Source of the DNA: Desulfocurvus vexinensis DSM 17965 | GTDB taxonomy: Bacteria; Desulfobacterota; Desulfovibrionia; Desulfovibrionales; Desulfovibrionaceae | Assembly: GCF_000519125.1 (NCBI RefSeq) | Contig: NZ_KI912582.1 | Span: 62,001 to 126,000 of the forward strand | Length of the DNA: 64,000 bases | Reading direction: 5' to 3' | Shown: piece after piece, positions 51,754 to 59,120 of the stretch | Layout of the letters: each line of letters begins with the position of its first letter | How positions within the stretch are numbered: position 1 is the first letter of the stretch | Notes under the pieces: model-generated | Told to the model about the DNA's origin: nothing | The model's input: the letters and a program-made list of their open reading frames with translations, nothing else | The model's database searches: none | Made by a program: the position numbers and the translations under genes

Positions 51754-52167
51754 ATGGTGATCGATTTCGGCTCCTTCTACAACTTTCCCAGGTATTGGGA
51801 CAAGATGTTCGAGGACTTCTTCGGCCCGGCGACCCTGGCCCAGCGGCGCGCGGCCTACCCGCCCCTGAACATCAGCGAGAACGATGACCACATCCGCATC
51901 CGGGCCGAGATTCCCGGCACGGCCATGCAGGACGTGGAGTTGACGCTGACCGGGCGCAGCCTGGTCATCAAGGGCGAGCGCAAGGCCCCCGAGGGCAAGT
52001 ACTTCCGCCAGGAGCGCCCGGCGGGCGTGTTCCAGCGGGTCATCACCCTCAACGTGCCCGTGGAGCGCGACGGCGTGCGCGCCACCCTGGCCGACGGGGT
52101 GCTCGACATCGTGCTGCCCAAGTCCGAGGCAGTGAAGCCCAAGAAGATCGACATCCAGATGTCCTAG
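51754..52167 (+). CDS. Small heat-shock protein, Hsp20 family
   Basis: 137 residues. The alpha-crystallin domain spans about residues 35-135, with PPLNISENDDHIRIRAEIPG at its start and the consensus A-x-L-x-x-GVL in ATLADGVLDIVLPK near the end. It acts as an ATP-independent holdase in the cytosol. ATG 51754 follows GGAGGG; the longer frame upstream includes the promoter. It is paired with a second Hsp20 gene 165 bases downstream. Confidence 0.93.
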   Translation: MVIDFGSFYNFPRYWDKMFEDFFGPATLAQRRAAYPPLNISENDDHIRIRAEIPGTAMQDVELTLTGRSLVIKGERKAPEGKYFRQERPAGVFQRVITLNVPVERDGVRATLADGVLDIVLPKSEAVKPKKIDIQMS

Positions 52168-52170
52168 CGC

Positions 52171-52320
52171 ACTGTTGAAAAAATTCTGTTTTTCAGGCCG
52201 TTCGAAAATGGTGAGATGCAAGGCGCGAAAAAAATCCAGGACCGCTGCGTAGCAAGACAGACGTGAGGGTTTGGATTTTTTGGGCAACGCAGCAGAGCGC
52301 CTTTTTCCAGCGGCCTGCCA
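52171..52320. repeat. Imperfect inverted-repeat element between two hsp20 genes
   Basis: Arms at 52204-52237 and 52273-52306 can pair imperfectly; both carry GAAAA at the outer end and AAAAAATCC at the inner end. Outside them TTGAAAAA (52175) faces TTTTTCCAGC. The composition is lower in GC than the flanking genes. It looks like a small non-coding dispersed repeat (MITE-like) or a transcribed hairpin that could alter processing of a joint hsp20 message. Confidence 0.55.
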
Positions 52321-52332
52321 GGGAGGTGCCCC

Positions 52333-52707
52333 ATGAGCAACGATATCGCCAAGACCCAGCAGACCGAAGCCAGCGTGCCGCGCTTCCGCCAGCCGGCGGA
52401 CATCATCGAGCGCGAGGACGGCTTCCATATCTTCATGGATATGCCCGGCGTGGGCAAGGACGCCCTGTCCATCGACCTGGAGGACAGTGAGCTGGTGGTC
52501 AGCGGGCGCGCCTGCACGGACCTGCCCGAGGGCGAGAAGTACCTCGAGGTGGAGTTCGGCAGCTGCGAGTACCGCCGGGCCTTCAAGCTCTCCGACACCG
52601 TGGACCGCGAGCGCATCCGCGCCAGCCTGACCAACGGCGTTCTGGAACTGTTCCTGCCCAAGGCCGAGGCCTCCCAGCCCCGGCGCATCGAGATCAAGGC
52701 CGGATAG
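52333..52707 (+). CDS. Small heat-shock protein, Hsp20 family
   Basis: 124 residues, alpha-crystallin domain about 25-120: ADIIEREDGFHIFMDMPGVG at the start and ASLTNGVLELFLPKAEA near the end. GGGAGGTG precedes the ATG. It differs clearly from the upstream copy, so the pair is an old duplication or two classes that may form mixed oligomers. The same strand and hairpin element suggest one transcript; a terminator follows after 32 bases. Confidence 0.93.
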   Translation: MSNDIAKTQQTEASVPRFRQPADIIEREDGFHIFMDMPGVGKDALSIDLEDSELVVSGRACTDLPEGEKYLEVEFGSCEYRRAFKLSDTVDRERIRASLTNGVLELFLPKAEASQPRRIEIKAG

Positions 52708-52739
52708 GCGCCCGCGCGGCGCCCCGGCACCACAGGCAA

Positions 52740-52773
52740 AAGGGCCGACCCCCCTGGCGGGGGGTCGGCCCTT
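52740..52773. terminator. Terminator between hsp20 and dinB-like genes
   Basis: A 15-base perfect stem AAGGGCCGACCCCCC with its complement, TGGC loop, between convergent genes. Confidence 0.85.
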
Positions 52774-52793
52774 GGCGTTTGGTGCGGCCCGGG

Positions 52794-53255
52794 TCAGCCC
52801 ATGGCGCGGACTTCGGCCAGGCGTGTGGCGTAGTGGTCCACGTGCAGGCTCAGGTGGGCGTAGTAGTCGCGCACCAGGAATTCCAGGGTTTTGGGCCCGT
52901 CGGGGTGCTGCCAGGCGTTGGCCAGGGCGGCCTCGGGGATGCCCTGGATCACGTGCAGCAGGTGGTCGTTGTAGGCCTTCCAGAGCAGGGCCAGGGAGGT
53001 CCAGTCGGCTTCGGCGTAGCGCTGGGCGGCCACCCACGGCTCGGCCTCGTAGGGCGGAAAGTGCTCCAGGCTGCCGAATTGCAGGCGCACGAAGCGCTGG
53101 TGGTTGTTGCTGGCGCTGTCGATGAGGTGGCCGACGATCTCCTTGAGGGTCCAGGCGTCGGGGGCCGGGCGCAGCCCGGCTTCGGCGGGCAGGGTATCGC
53201 GCACCAGGCGCAGGAAGGCCTCGAGGGTCGGCTGGGCGTCGGCGGGAATGTGCAT
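52794..53255 (-). CDS. DinB-like four-helix metalloprotein
   Basis: 153 residues of the DinB/YfiT-like putative metalloenzyme family. Likely metal histidines are in EIVGHLIDSASNNHQRF and in the C-terminal HLSLHVDHYATRLAEV. Members include thiol-dependent transferases; no activity can be assigned here. ATG 53255 follows GGGAGGGGACC. It lies downstream of nrfA on the same strand, but a strong inverted repeat separates them. Confidence 0.85.
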   Translation of the reverse strand: MHIPADAQPTLEAFLRLVRDTLPAEAGLRPAPDAWTLKEIVGHLIDSASNNHQRFVRLQFGSLEHFPPYEAEPWVAAQRYAEADWTSLALLWKAYNDHLLHVIQGIPEAALANAWQHPDGPKTLEFLVRDYYAHLSLHVDHYATRLAEVRAMG

Positions 53256-53276
53256 GGTCCCCTCCCGGGAATGTGT

Positions 53277-53318
53277 GTGCGGTCCATGGCCCGGGTCGCC
53301 CCGGGCCATGGACCGCAC
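53277..53318. repeat. Perfect 19-base inverted repeat
   Basis: GTGCGGTCCATGGCCCGGG and its exact complement flank a TCGC loop. It lies between the nrfA stop and the DinB-like gene. No T tract follows on either strand. It may be the end of the nrfHA message. Confidence 0.6.
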
Positions 53319-53368
53319 TACCAGGGGCCGGGCCCGGGGGCAAGCCCCGGGCCGCAGGGCCCGTCAGC

Positions 53369-54931
53369 CTAGCTGGCCGCAGGCGCGGGCAGCAGGCGCT
53401 TGTTGCCTTCCCAGACCTTCTCGGCCTTGGGCGTCAGCTTGAGGTACTTGAACCACTTGTGGCTGGCCATGTGCTCGGGGTCCATCTGCAGCTCGCGGCT
53501 GTGGTGCATGATGGGCGGCACCAGCTCCTTGATGTCGCCGGACAGGGCCTCGGCGGTGGTGAAGGCCGCCGCGCGGATGGCGATGTCCACGGCCTGCTGG
53601 CTGTAGCGCTGGGACTGGGCCAGGGTGTTCAGGGCCTTGGTGGGGTTGTGGAAGCCCACGCTGTTCTCGGCGGACACGTAGTCCCAGAAGAACTGACCCT
53701 TGCGGCACATCTCGCGGGCCTGGATCATGAGCTGGTCGTACCCTGCGGGCTTGGCGCCCTGGTATTCGGCGGCCATGCGGATGGCCTCGTGGGCCTTGAC
53801 GGAGATGTCCTGGGCGATCATGAGCTGCTCCCAGATCTTGTCCTGGGTGTAGACCACGCGCTCGCGCAGGTAGTCGGGGGTCTTGTCGGTGTGGCACTGG
53901 CGGCAGGCCTTGAGGTCCGGGTCCTTGAGGGGCGAGGTCCAGTGGTGGGTGGACATCTTCTTCTTGCCGTCCAGGCGCACGTAGCTCATGTGGCAGTCGG
54001 CGCAGGAGACGCCCGCCGCGCCGTGCACGCCGTCGCCCCACATCTCGTACTCGGGGTGCTGGGCCTTGAGCATGGGCGTCTGGGACACGGGGTGCACCCA
54101 GTCCACGAAGTTGCCCTCGAAGCCGGGGGTCGTGGTGTCGCCGTGGGTCTTGTAGTACTCGTAGATCTCTTCGGGGTTCTTGCCCATGGACCAGGGGAAC
54201 ACGGGCTTCTTGGCCGGGCCGAAGCCCTTGTCCTGGAAGTAGTATTCCACGTGGCACTGCCCGCAGACCAGGGCGCGCTGCTCGTTGCGCGGCATGGTGG
54301 CGAAGTCCTTGCCCTCGGCGGCCAGATGGTCCTTGAGGGGCACGGAGTACAGGCGCAGGTCCATGGTGCGCGGGTCGTGGCAGTTGGCGCAGCCGATGGT
54401 GTTGTCGTCCATGTCCACCTGCTCGCGGAACTTGTTGAAATCATTGGCCCAGAACTCGTCGCCGTATTCGCCGACGAACTCGTTCATCTTGGCCGTCTTG
54501 CAGTTCCAGCAGGTGGCGGGCAGGCCGCCCTTCTCGTCGTAGCGGTTGATGCGGTCGATGTGCAGGATGTCCTTGAGGGCGTAGGTGTGGCCGCGCGCGG
54601 CGCGGTATTCGTAGCTGAAGGGGTAGCCCAGCCAGAGGTTTTTCAGGTAGGGCTGGGCGTGTTTGTAGCCCTCGGGCAGGGGGCTGACGTTGTCGTGCTT
54701 GTTGTAGGCCACCGACCCGCCGTACTCGGTCATGATCTCCGACTCGTTGTTGCGCAGGAAGGTCTCGTAGTGCAGGGGGAATTCGTCCTTGAAGGACGAG
54801 TTGCGGATTTCCGTCTCGGGCAGGTCGGTCTTGAACTGCGGGGTCTTGGGGTCGGACATGTCGGTGCAGGCGGCCAGGACCAGGGCCAGGGCCGCGGCCA
54901 GCATGGCGACGGTGATTTTCATGCTACGCAT
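53369..54931 (-). CDS. nrfA: Cytochrome c nitrite reductase, catalytic subunit (ammonia-forming)
   Basis: 520 residues. Six-electron reduction of nitrite to ammonium at the periplasmic face. The active-site heme is the rare CWNCK (141-145); four further hemes are CANCH (181-185), CGQCH (223-227), CADCH (310-314) and CRQCH (343-347). A lipobox LAAC ends at Cys22, so the protein is membrane-anchored, as in Desulfovibrio NrfHA complexes. ATG 54931 overlaps the nrfH stop; an ATG three codons later is possible. Confidence 0.97.
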   Translation of the reverse strand: MRSMKITVAMLAAALALVLAACTDMSDPKTPQFKTDLPETEIRNSSFKDEFPLHYETFLRNNESEIMTEYGGSVAYNKHDNVSPLPEGYKHAQPYLKNLWLGYPFSYEYRAARGHTYALKDILHIDRINRYDEKGGLPATCWNCKTAKMNEFVGEYGDEFWANDFNKFREQVDMDDNTIGCANCHDPRTMDLRLYSVPLKDHLAAEGKDFATMPRNEQRALVCGQCHVEYYFQDKGFGPAKKPVFPWSMGKNPEEIYEYYKTHGDTTTPGFEGNFVDWVHPVSQTPMLKAQHPEYEMWGDGVHGAAGVSCADCHMSYVRLDGKKKMSTHHWTSPLKDPDLKACRQCHTDKTPDYLRERVVYTQDKIWEQLMIAQDISVKAHEAIRMAAEYQGAKPAGYDQLMIQAREMCRKGQFFWDYVSAENSVGFHNPTKALNTLAQSQRYSQQAVDIAIRAAAFTTAEALSGDIKELVPPIMHHSRELQMDPEHMASHKWFKYLKLTPKAEKVWEGNKRLLPAPAAS

Positions 54932-55400
54932 CGGCGGCGCTCCTCTTGGCTACGGGGATCTTGGGGCTGTGGGGCACGTGGCGGTGGCAGTCGGTGCAGA
55001 ACTCCTTGCTCTGCATGATGACCGTGGAGGTCGTCGCGCCGTGGCAACGCTGGCAGTTCTCCTGGGTCACGCGCCTGGTGTCGCCTCCGGGGTGGATCAG
55101 GTCGGGCACGGAGCTGGTGGCCGTGGCCCAGATGTCGCGCAGGCCTTCCTTGCTCTTGAAGGGCAGTTTGGCCACCAGGTTGTGCGGGGCGTGGCATTCG
55201 TTGCAGGCCAGCTCCGCGTGCACCGAGCGCTTGTGCGTCAGCGCGGCCTCGGCCATGGAGTGGCAGCTGCCGCAAAACGGCGCCTGATCCGTGGCGGTCA
55301 TGGCCAGGGCCGCCCCGACCACCAGCACCATGCCCGCGATGGCCGGGGGCAGGGCCAGGCGCAGTCCGCGCCACCATGTGCTGTCCTTGGTCCGGGTCAT
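54924..55400 (-). CDS. nrfH: Tetraheme quinol dehydrogenase NrfH
   Basis: 158 residues, NapC/NirT family. One N-terminal membrane helix (LALPPAIAGMVLVVGAALAM) anchors a periplasmic domain with four c-type hemes: CGSCH (43-47), CNECH (66-70), CQRCH (116-120) and CTDCH (135-139). It oxidises menaquinol and passes electrons to NrfA, with which it forms a stable complex. GAGGAGG precedes the ATG. It leads the nrfHA operon and overlaps nrfA by eight bases. Confidence 0.97.
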   Translation of the reverse strand: MTRTKDSTWWRGLRLALPPAIAGMVLVVGAALAMTATDQAPFCGSCHSMAEAALTHKRSVHAELACNECHAPHNLVAKLPFKSKEGLRDIWATATSSVPDLIHPGGDTRRVTQENCQRCHGATTSTVIMQSKEFCTDCHRHVPHSPKIPVAKRSAADA

Positions 55401-55503
55401 AAGTCCTCCTCTCTTCCTCGGTCTGGGGTGCGGTATCGGCTCGGGCCTGGCGGGCCCGTATGCGTCAGCGCGTTGCGGCAGGCTACATTTTCGTTATCCC
55501 ATA

Positions 55504-55517
55504 GCAAAATAATTCCA
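55504..55517 (-). promoter_or_regulatory. Sigma-54-like element upstream of nrfH
   Basis: Minus-strand TGGAATTATTTTGC resembles the -24/-12 pattern TGGCAC-N5-TTGC, but the GG-GC distance is one base short of the canonical ten, so it may not function. It lies about 100 bases before nrfH. Confidence 0.25.
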
Positions 55518-55636
55518 TCGTGTGGAGAAAAATGTTCATCCGGGCCATGGCGCGGTGCGCGCGGCGCGTTTTCCGGACTGCTTCGGCGCTTGGCAGCCGC
55601 CGTTGCCCAGGGCCGGGCCGGGCGCGGATTGCGCCA

Positions 55637-55678
55637 AAGATATCAAGCCGTGAGGCCGAAGTTTTTGACCTGGGTCAA
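55637..55678 (-). promoter_or_regulatory. nrfHA promoter with HcpR/FNR-type operator
   Basis: Palindrome TTGACCCAGGTCAA at 55665-55678 (minus strand), then 22 bases, then TATCTT at 55637-55642. The predicted start near 55630 places the operator centre at about -41.5, the class II position. It lies beyond the hcp terminator and so belongs to nrfHA, with a leader of about 230 bases. Confidence 0.65.
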
Positions 55679-55718
55679 ATTCCGGCGCCGGACCCGGAAA
55701 CACCCGGCCGGAGCACGC

Positions 55719-55747
55719 AAAAAGGCCGGGGCGCGTGCCCCGGCCTT
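55719..55747 (-). terminator. Terminator of hcp
   Basis: On the minus strand AAGGCCGGGGC pairs with GCCCCGGCCTT over a four-base loop, followed by TTTTT. Confidence 0.9.
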
Positions 55748-55777
55748 GCGTGTGGCGTGGCCCCTCGCGGGCGCCGG

Positions 55778-57403
55778 CTAGCCGAGGATGGCCGCCAGGT
55801 CCTCGTCGGGGGTGGTGATGGGCCGGATGCCGTAGTTCTGGACCAGGAAGTCCAGCACCGCCGGGGTGATGAACGCGGGCAGGCTCGGGCCCAGGCGGAT
55901 GTTCTTCACGCCCAGGTGCAGCAGGGTCAGCAGGATGGCCACGGCCTTCTGCTCGTACCACGACAGGACCATGGACAGCGGCAGGTCGTTGACCCCGCAG
56001 CCGAAGGCGCCCGCCAGGGCCGTGGCGATCTGGATGGCCGAGTAGGCGTCGTTGCACTGGCCGATGTCGAGCAGGCGCGGGATGCCGCCGATATCGCCCA
56101 GCTGCTTGTCGAAGAAGCGGAACTTGCCGCAGGCCAGGGTCAGCACCACGCAGTCGGCGGGCACCTTTTCCACGAACTCGGTGTAGTAGTTGCGCCCGGG
56201 CTTGGCGCCGTCGCACCCGGCCACCAGGAAGAAGTGGCGGATGGCGCCGGAACGCACGCCGTCGATGACCTTGTCGGCCACGCCGAGCACGGCGTTGCGC
56301 CCGAAGCCCGTGAGCACGGAGCCCTTGTCCGCGTCGGCGGCAAAGCCGGGCATGGCCAGGGCCTTGTCGATCACCGGGCCGAAGTCGCCGTTCTTGACGT
56401 GCGCGGCGCCGGGCCAGCCCACCAGACCGGTGGTGAAGATGTGGTCCATGTAGGTGGTAGGCTTCTGGATGCAGTTGGTGGTCATGAGGATGGCGCCCGG
56501 GAAGGCCGCGAATTCCTTCTGCTGGTTCTGCCAGGCCGTGCCGTAGTGTCCGTGGAAGTGGGGGTACTTCTTGAGCTCGGGGTAGCCGTGGGTGGGCAGC
56601 ATCTCGCCGTGGGTGTAGATGGTGATGCCCTTGCCCTGGGTCTGCTCCAGCAGGTCGCGCAGGTCCTTGAGGTCGTGGCCGGAAACGAGGATGGCCTTGC
56701 CCGCCTTGGGCCCCAGGGGCACGGGCGTGGGCACGGGGTGGCCGTAGGTGCCGGTGTTGGCGGCGTCGAGCAGCTCCATGGTCCGCAGGTTGGTGGCGCC
56801 GGCCTCCAGGGCCAGGCCGACCCAGGCGCCCAGGTCCAGGCTGGTGTCGTACACGGCGGCCAGGGCCTTGTGCATGAAGGCGTAGACCGCGTCGTCCTCC
56901 TGGCCGAGGATGGCGGCGTGGTCGGCGTAGGCCGCGATGCCGCGCAGGCCGAAGAGCACGATATGCTGCACGCTTTTCACGTTGGGGTCGGCGCTGTGGT
57001 CGCGGTGGATGTCGAAGGCCTCGGCCTGGGCGGCCAGGGGCGTCAGGCGGTCGGGGGTCCAGTTGGCGGCGGGCTCGTCGAAGCGGGCCGGGCCCCCGGC
57101 GGCGGCCACGGCGGCCTTCAGGCGCTCGCGCAGCTCCACGGCCCGGGGGATGAGCACGGACTCGAAGCGCGCGGGGTCGAAGTTGACGTTGGTCAGGGTG
57201 CTGAAGAGGCCCTCGGCGGTGAAGCGGTTGACCTCGCGGTCGGTGACACCCACGGCGCGCCCGGCGTGGGCCACCACGGCCAGCCCGCGCACGGCGTAGG
57301 TCAAGAGGTCCTGCAGGGCGGCGACATCGGGGCCCTTGCCGCAGACGCCGTATTTGTCGCAGCCCACGCCCTTGGCGGTTTGCTCGCACTGGTAACAGAA
57401 CAT
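55778..57403 (-). CDS. hcp: Hybrid cluster protein / hydroxylamine reductase
   Basis: 541 residues. Reduces hydroxylamine, and more probably NO to N2O, in the cytosol during nitrosative stress. The N-terminal cysteines C3, C6, C15 and C21 (CYQC...GCDKYGVC) have the class I spacing seen in Desulfovibrio and hold a cubane cluster. Hybrid-cluster ligands are expected in THGEMLPTHGYPE, TTNCIQKP and the later LACGKFRFFD and GQCNDAYSAI blocks. ATG 57403 follows AGGAGG. No hcr reductase gene is adjacent. An operator like that of nrfHA lies upstream. Confidence 0.97.
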   Translation of the reverse strand: MFCYQCEQTAKGVGCDKYGVCGKGPDVAALQDLLTYAVRGLAVVAHAGRAVGVTDREVNRFTAEGLFSTLTNVNFDPARFESVLIPRAVELRERLKAAVAAAGGPARFDEPAANWTPDRLTPLAAQAEAFDIHRDHSADPNVKSVQHIVLFGLRGIAAYADHAAILGQEDDAVYAFMHKALAAVYDTSLDLGAWVGLALEAGATNLRTMELLDAANTGTYGHPVPTPVPLGPKAGKAILVSGHDLKDLRDLLEQTQGKGITIYTHGEMLPTHGYPELKKYPHFHGHYGTAWQNQQKEFAAFPGAILMTTNCIQKPTTYMDHIFTTGLVGWPGAAHVKNGDFGPVIDKALAMPGFAADADKGSVLTGFGRNAVLGVADKVIDGVRSGAIRHFFLVAGCDGAKPGRNYYTEFVEKVPADCVVLTLACGKFRFFDKQLGDIGGIPRLLDIGQCNDAYSAIQIATALAGAFGCGVNDLPLSMVLSWYEQKAVAILLTLLHLGVKNIRLGPSLPAFITPAVLDFLVQNYGIRPITTPDEDLAAILG

Positions 57404-57463
57404 GGTTGTCCTCCTGGTTGGAAGTTGCATTGCTCGTGTTGGCGGCAGGTGCCGTCAGCCCCA

Positions 57464-57505
57464 GGAGTACAGGCAGGTGTGGTCGCGGTGTTTGACGTGG
57501 GTCAA
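57464..57505 (-). promoter_or_regulatory. hcp promoter with HcpR/FNR-type operator
   Basis: Palindrome TTGACCCACGTCAA at 57492-57505 (minus strand), then 22 bases, then TACTCC at 57464-57469. Spacing is identical to the nrfHA promoter. The predicted start is about 55 bases before hcp. Confidence 0.65.
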
Positions 57506-57696
57506 GGGGGGCGGAAAAAACGCGCGCGCACCGCTTCGGCGTGCGGGCCCCGCCGTGCGCGGGCCGCGCCGGGCTGGCGACGCAGGGGGGCATAGTCCCG
57601 AGCCTATATGAAAATCGCGCCCGGCGTCAAACGCGGGCGGCTGGGCGGCGGGACTGCGGGGGGCAGGATGCGGACGGGCGCGGGCGCGGGCGGGCC

Positions 57697-58551
57697 TCAG
57701 CCCTGCTTGGGCGGCGCGGCGGGGCCGGGGCGCAGGGATTTTTCCACGTTCAGCCGCGAGACCTTGGGCTGCATGCGCAGACGGGCGTCGGTCAGGGCGT
57801 CGATGGCGCGGTTCTTCTGGTCCGCCGCCTTGCGGGCCACGGCCCCGGAGAGCAGCCCCAGGGGCAGGGCGATCCAGGCCAGTTCGTAGATGCCGTAGGC
57901 CACGCCGATCCAGCACGCACCGCCCAGCAGGGCGAGGCCGACCCCCGGGGTCAGCTGGCCCACGTAGATGTTGCCCACCCCGGCCCACAGCAGGGACAGC
58001 AGCAGGGCCACATCGGGGTTGCGCCTGCGGCGCAGGGCGCGGTTGCTGTGCTCGGCCATGCGCGCGATCTTTTCGCGCTGCCGGGCCTCGGCCTCGGCCT
58101 TGGCCTTGTCGTGGTCGAAGACGGCGGTGGCGTCCTGGGTTTTGGCGCGCGGGGATTGCAGGCCCAGGGCGGAGTCGCCCGTGTCGTCCCAGGGCGACTT
58201 GCCGCGCACGATGACCCGGGCCGGGCCCGCGAGGTCGGCCTGCACGGGCTCTTCGGGCTGGCCGGGGGCGGGGTCCTGGTCCCGGTCCGGGGCGTCGGGC
58301 TCCCCGTCGCGTTCCAGGTGCAGGGCCGGGGTCTCGGGCCGGGTGGCGTCGTCGGGGTCGTAGGGCCGGGGGGAGCTGTGGGCGGCCAGGTCCTGCGCGT
58401 CCGGGGCCGGTTCCCAGTCCGGCACGACCTCCTGCTCGTGGCGGGCCATGGCCTCGTGCAGCTCGCGCAGGTACTGGCGCTCGCTGAGGAAGCCGTCGGC
58501 GCGCAGCTCTTCCAGGCGGCGGATGTCGTCGGACAGGGTGGTCTTCTTCAT
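57697..58551 (-). CDS. SHOCT-like and TM2-like membrane protein
   Basis: 284 residues. The first 35 residues (IRRLEELRADGFLSERQYLRE) look like a SHOCT oligomerisation motif. A long acidic, Pro-rich linker (about 45-150) follows. Then come a basic helix and two membrane segments around GVGNIYVGQLTPGVGLALLGG, resembling the TM2 domain. The end is basic. The SHOCT-linker-TM2 order suggests a regulatory or scaffold protein at the inner membrane. It is divergent from the hemerythrin gene. Function unknown. Confidence 0.7.
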   Translation of the reverse strand: MKKTTLSDDIRRLEELRADGFLSERQYLRELHEAMARHEQEVVPDWEPAPDAQDLAAHSSPRPYDPDDATRPETPALHLERDGEPDAPDRDQDPAPGQPEEPVQADLAGPARVIVRGKSPWDDTGDSALGLQSPRAKTQDATAVFDHDKAKAEAEARQREKIARMAEHSNRALRRRRNPDVALLLSLLWAGVGNIYVGQLTPGVGLALLGGACWIGVAYGIYELAWIALPLGLLSGAVARKAADQKNRAIDALTDARLRMQPKVSRLNVEKSLRPGPAAPPKQG

Positions 58552-58712
58552 GGGGTCTCCGGAATGGCGCTGGGCGGGACTATGCCCCACTTGGCGGGGG
58601 GGCGCAAGGCCGCCCGGCTTGCCTTCGCCAGGCCGACTTGCTACCGTTTGCTGGCGGCGCGTGGCCACCCGGCCCGGGCCGTCGGCCCGCCCCCCGGGGC
58701 GCAAGGACGGAC

Positions 58713-59120
58713 ATGGCGTATATTGAATGGGACGAGAGCCTGAGCGTGGGCGTGGCGGAAATCGACGCGCAGCACAGGCGGCTGTTCGAGCTGGTCAACA
58801 CCCTGCACGGGCTGTGCGCCGCCAGCTGCCCGCCCCTGGCGCTGCTGGCGGCGGCGGACGAGTTCTGCGAGTACACCCGCGAGCATTTCGCCACCGAGGA
58901 ACGGTACATGGACGCCCACCAGTACCGGGGCATGGACGCGCACATCCAGGAGCACATGCAGTGCAGCATGCGCGCGGTGGATTTCCTCGGCCAGGCCCTG
59001 GCCGACGACGCGGGCCTGCGCGACGAGTTCCTGGCCTTCCTCCGGGAGTGGCTGGACACGCATATCCGCGGCACCGACATGGGCCTTGGGGCCTACCTCA
59101 ACAAGCGGGGCGTGGCCTAG
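58713..59120 (+). CDS. Bacteriohemerythrin
   Basis: 135 residues, single four-helix hemerythrin domain that binds O2 at a di-iron site. Ligand motifs are EIDAQHRRLFELVNTLH, YTREHFATEERYM, HIQEH and the C-terminal WLDTHIRGTDMGL. Soluble, no signal peptide. ATG 58713 gives normal length. The stop codon is followed directly by the start codon of a membrane protein, so the two are coupled. O2 delivery, storage or sensing are all possible in an oxygen-sensitive anaerobe. Confidence 0.93.
   Translation: MAYIEWDESLSVGVAEIDAQHRRLFELVNTLHGLCAASCPPLALLAAADEFCEYTREHFATEERYMDAHQYRGMDAHIQEHMQCSMRAVDFLGQALADDAGLRDEFLAFLREWLDTHIRGTDMGLGAYLNKRGVA

Noticed and set aside
50323-53343. Upstream extension of potD through the hsp20 genes
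   Set aside because: The signal peptide and Shine-Dalgarno fix the start at 51381; the extension is antisense to the Hsp20 genes.
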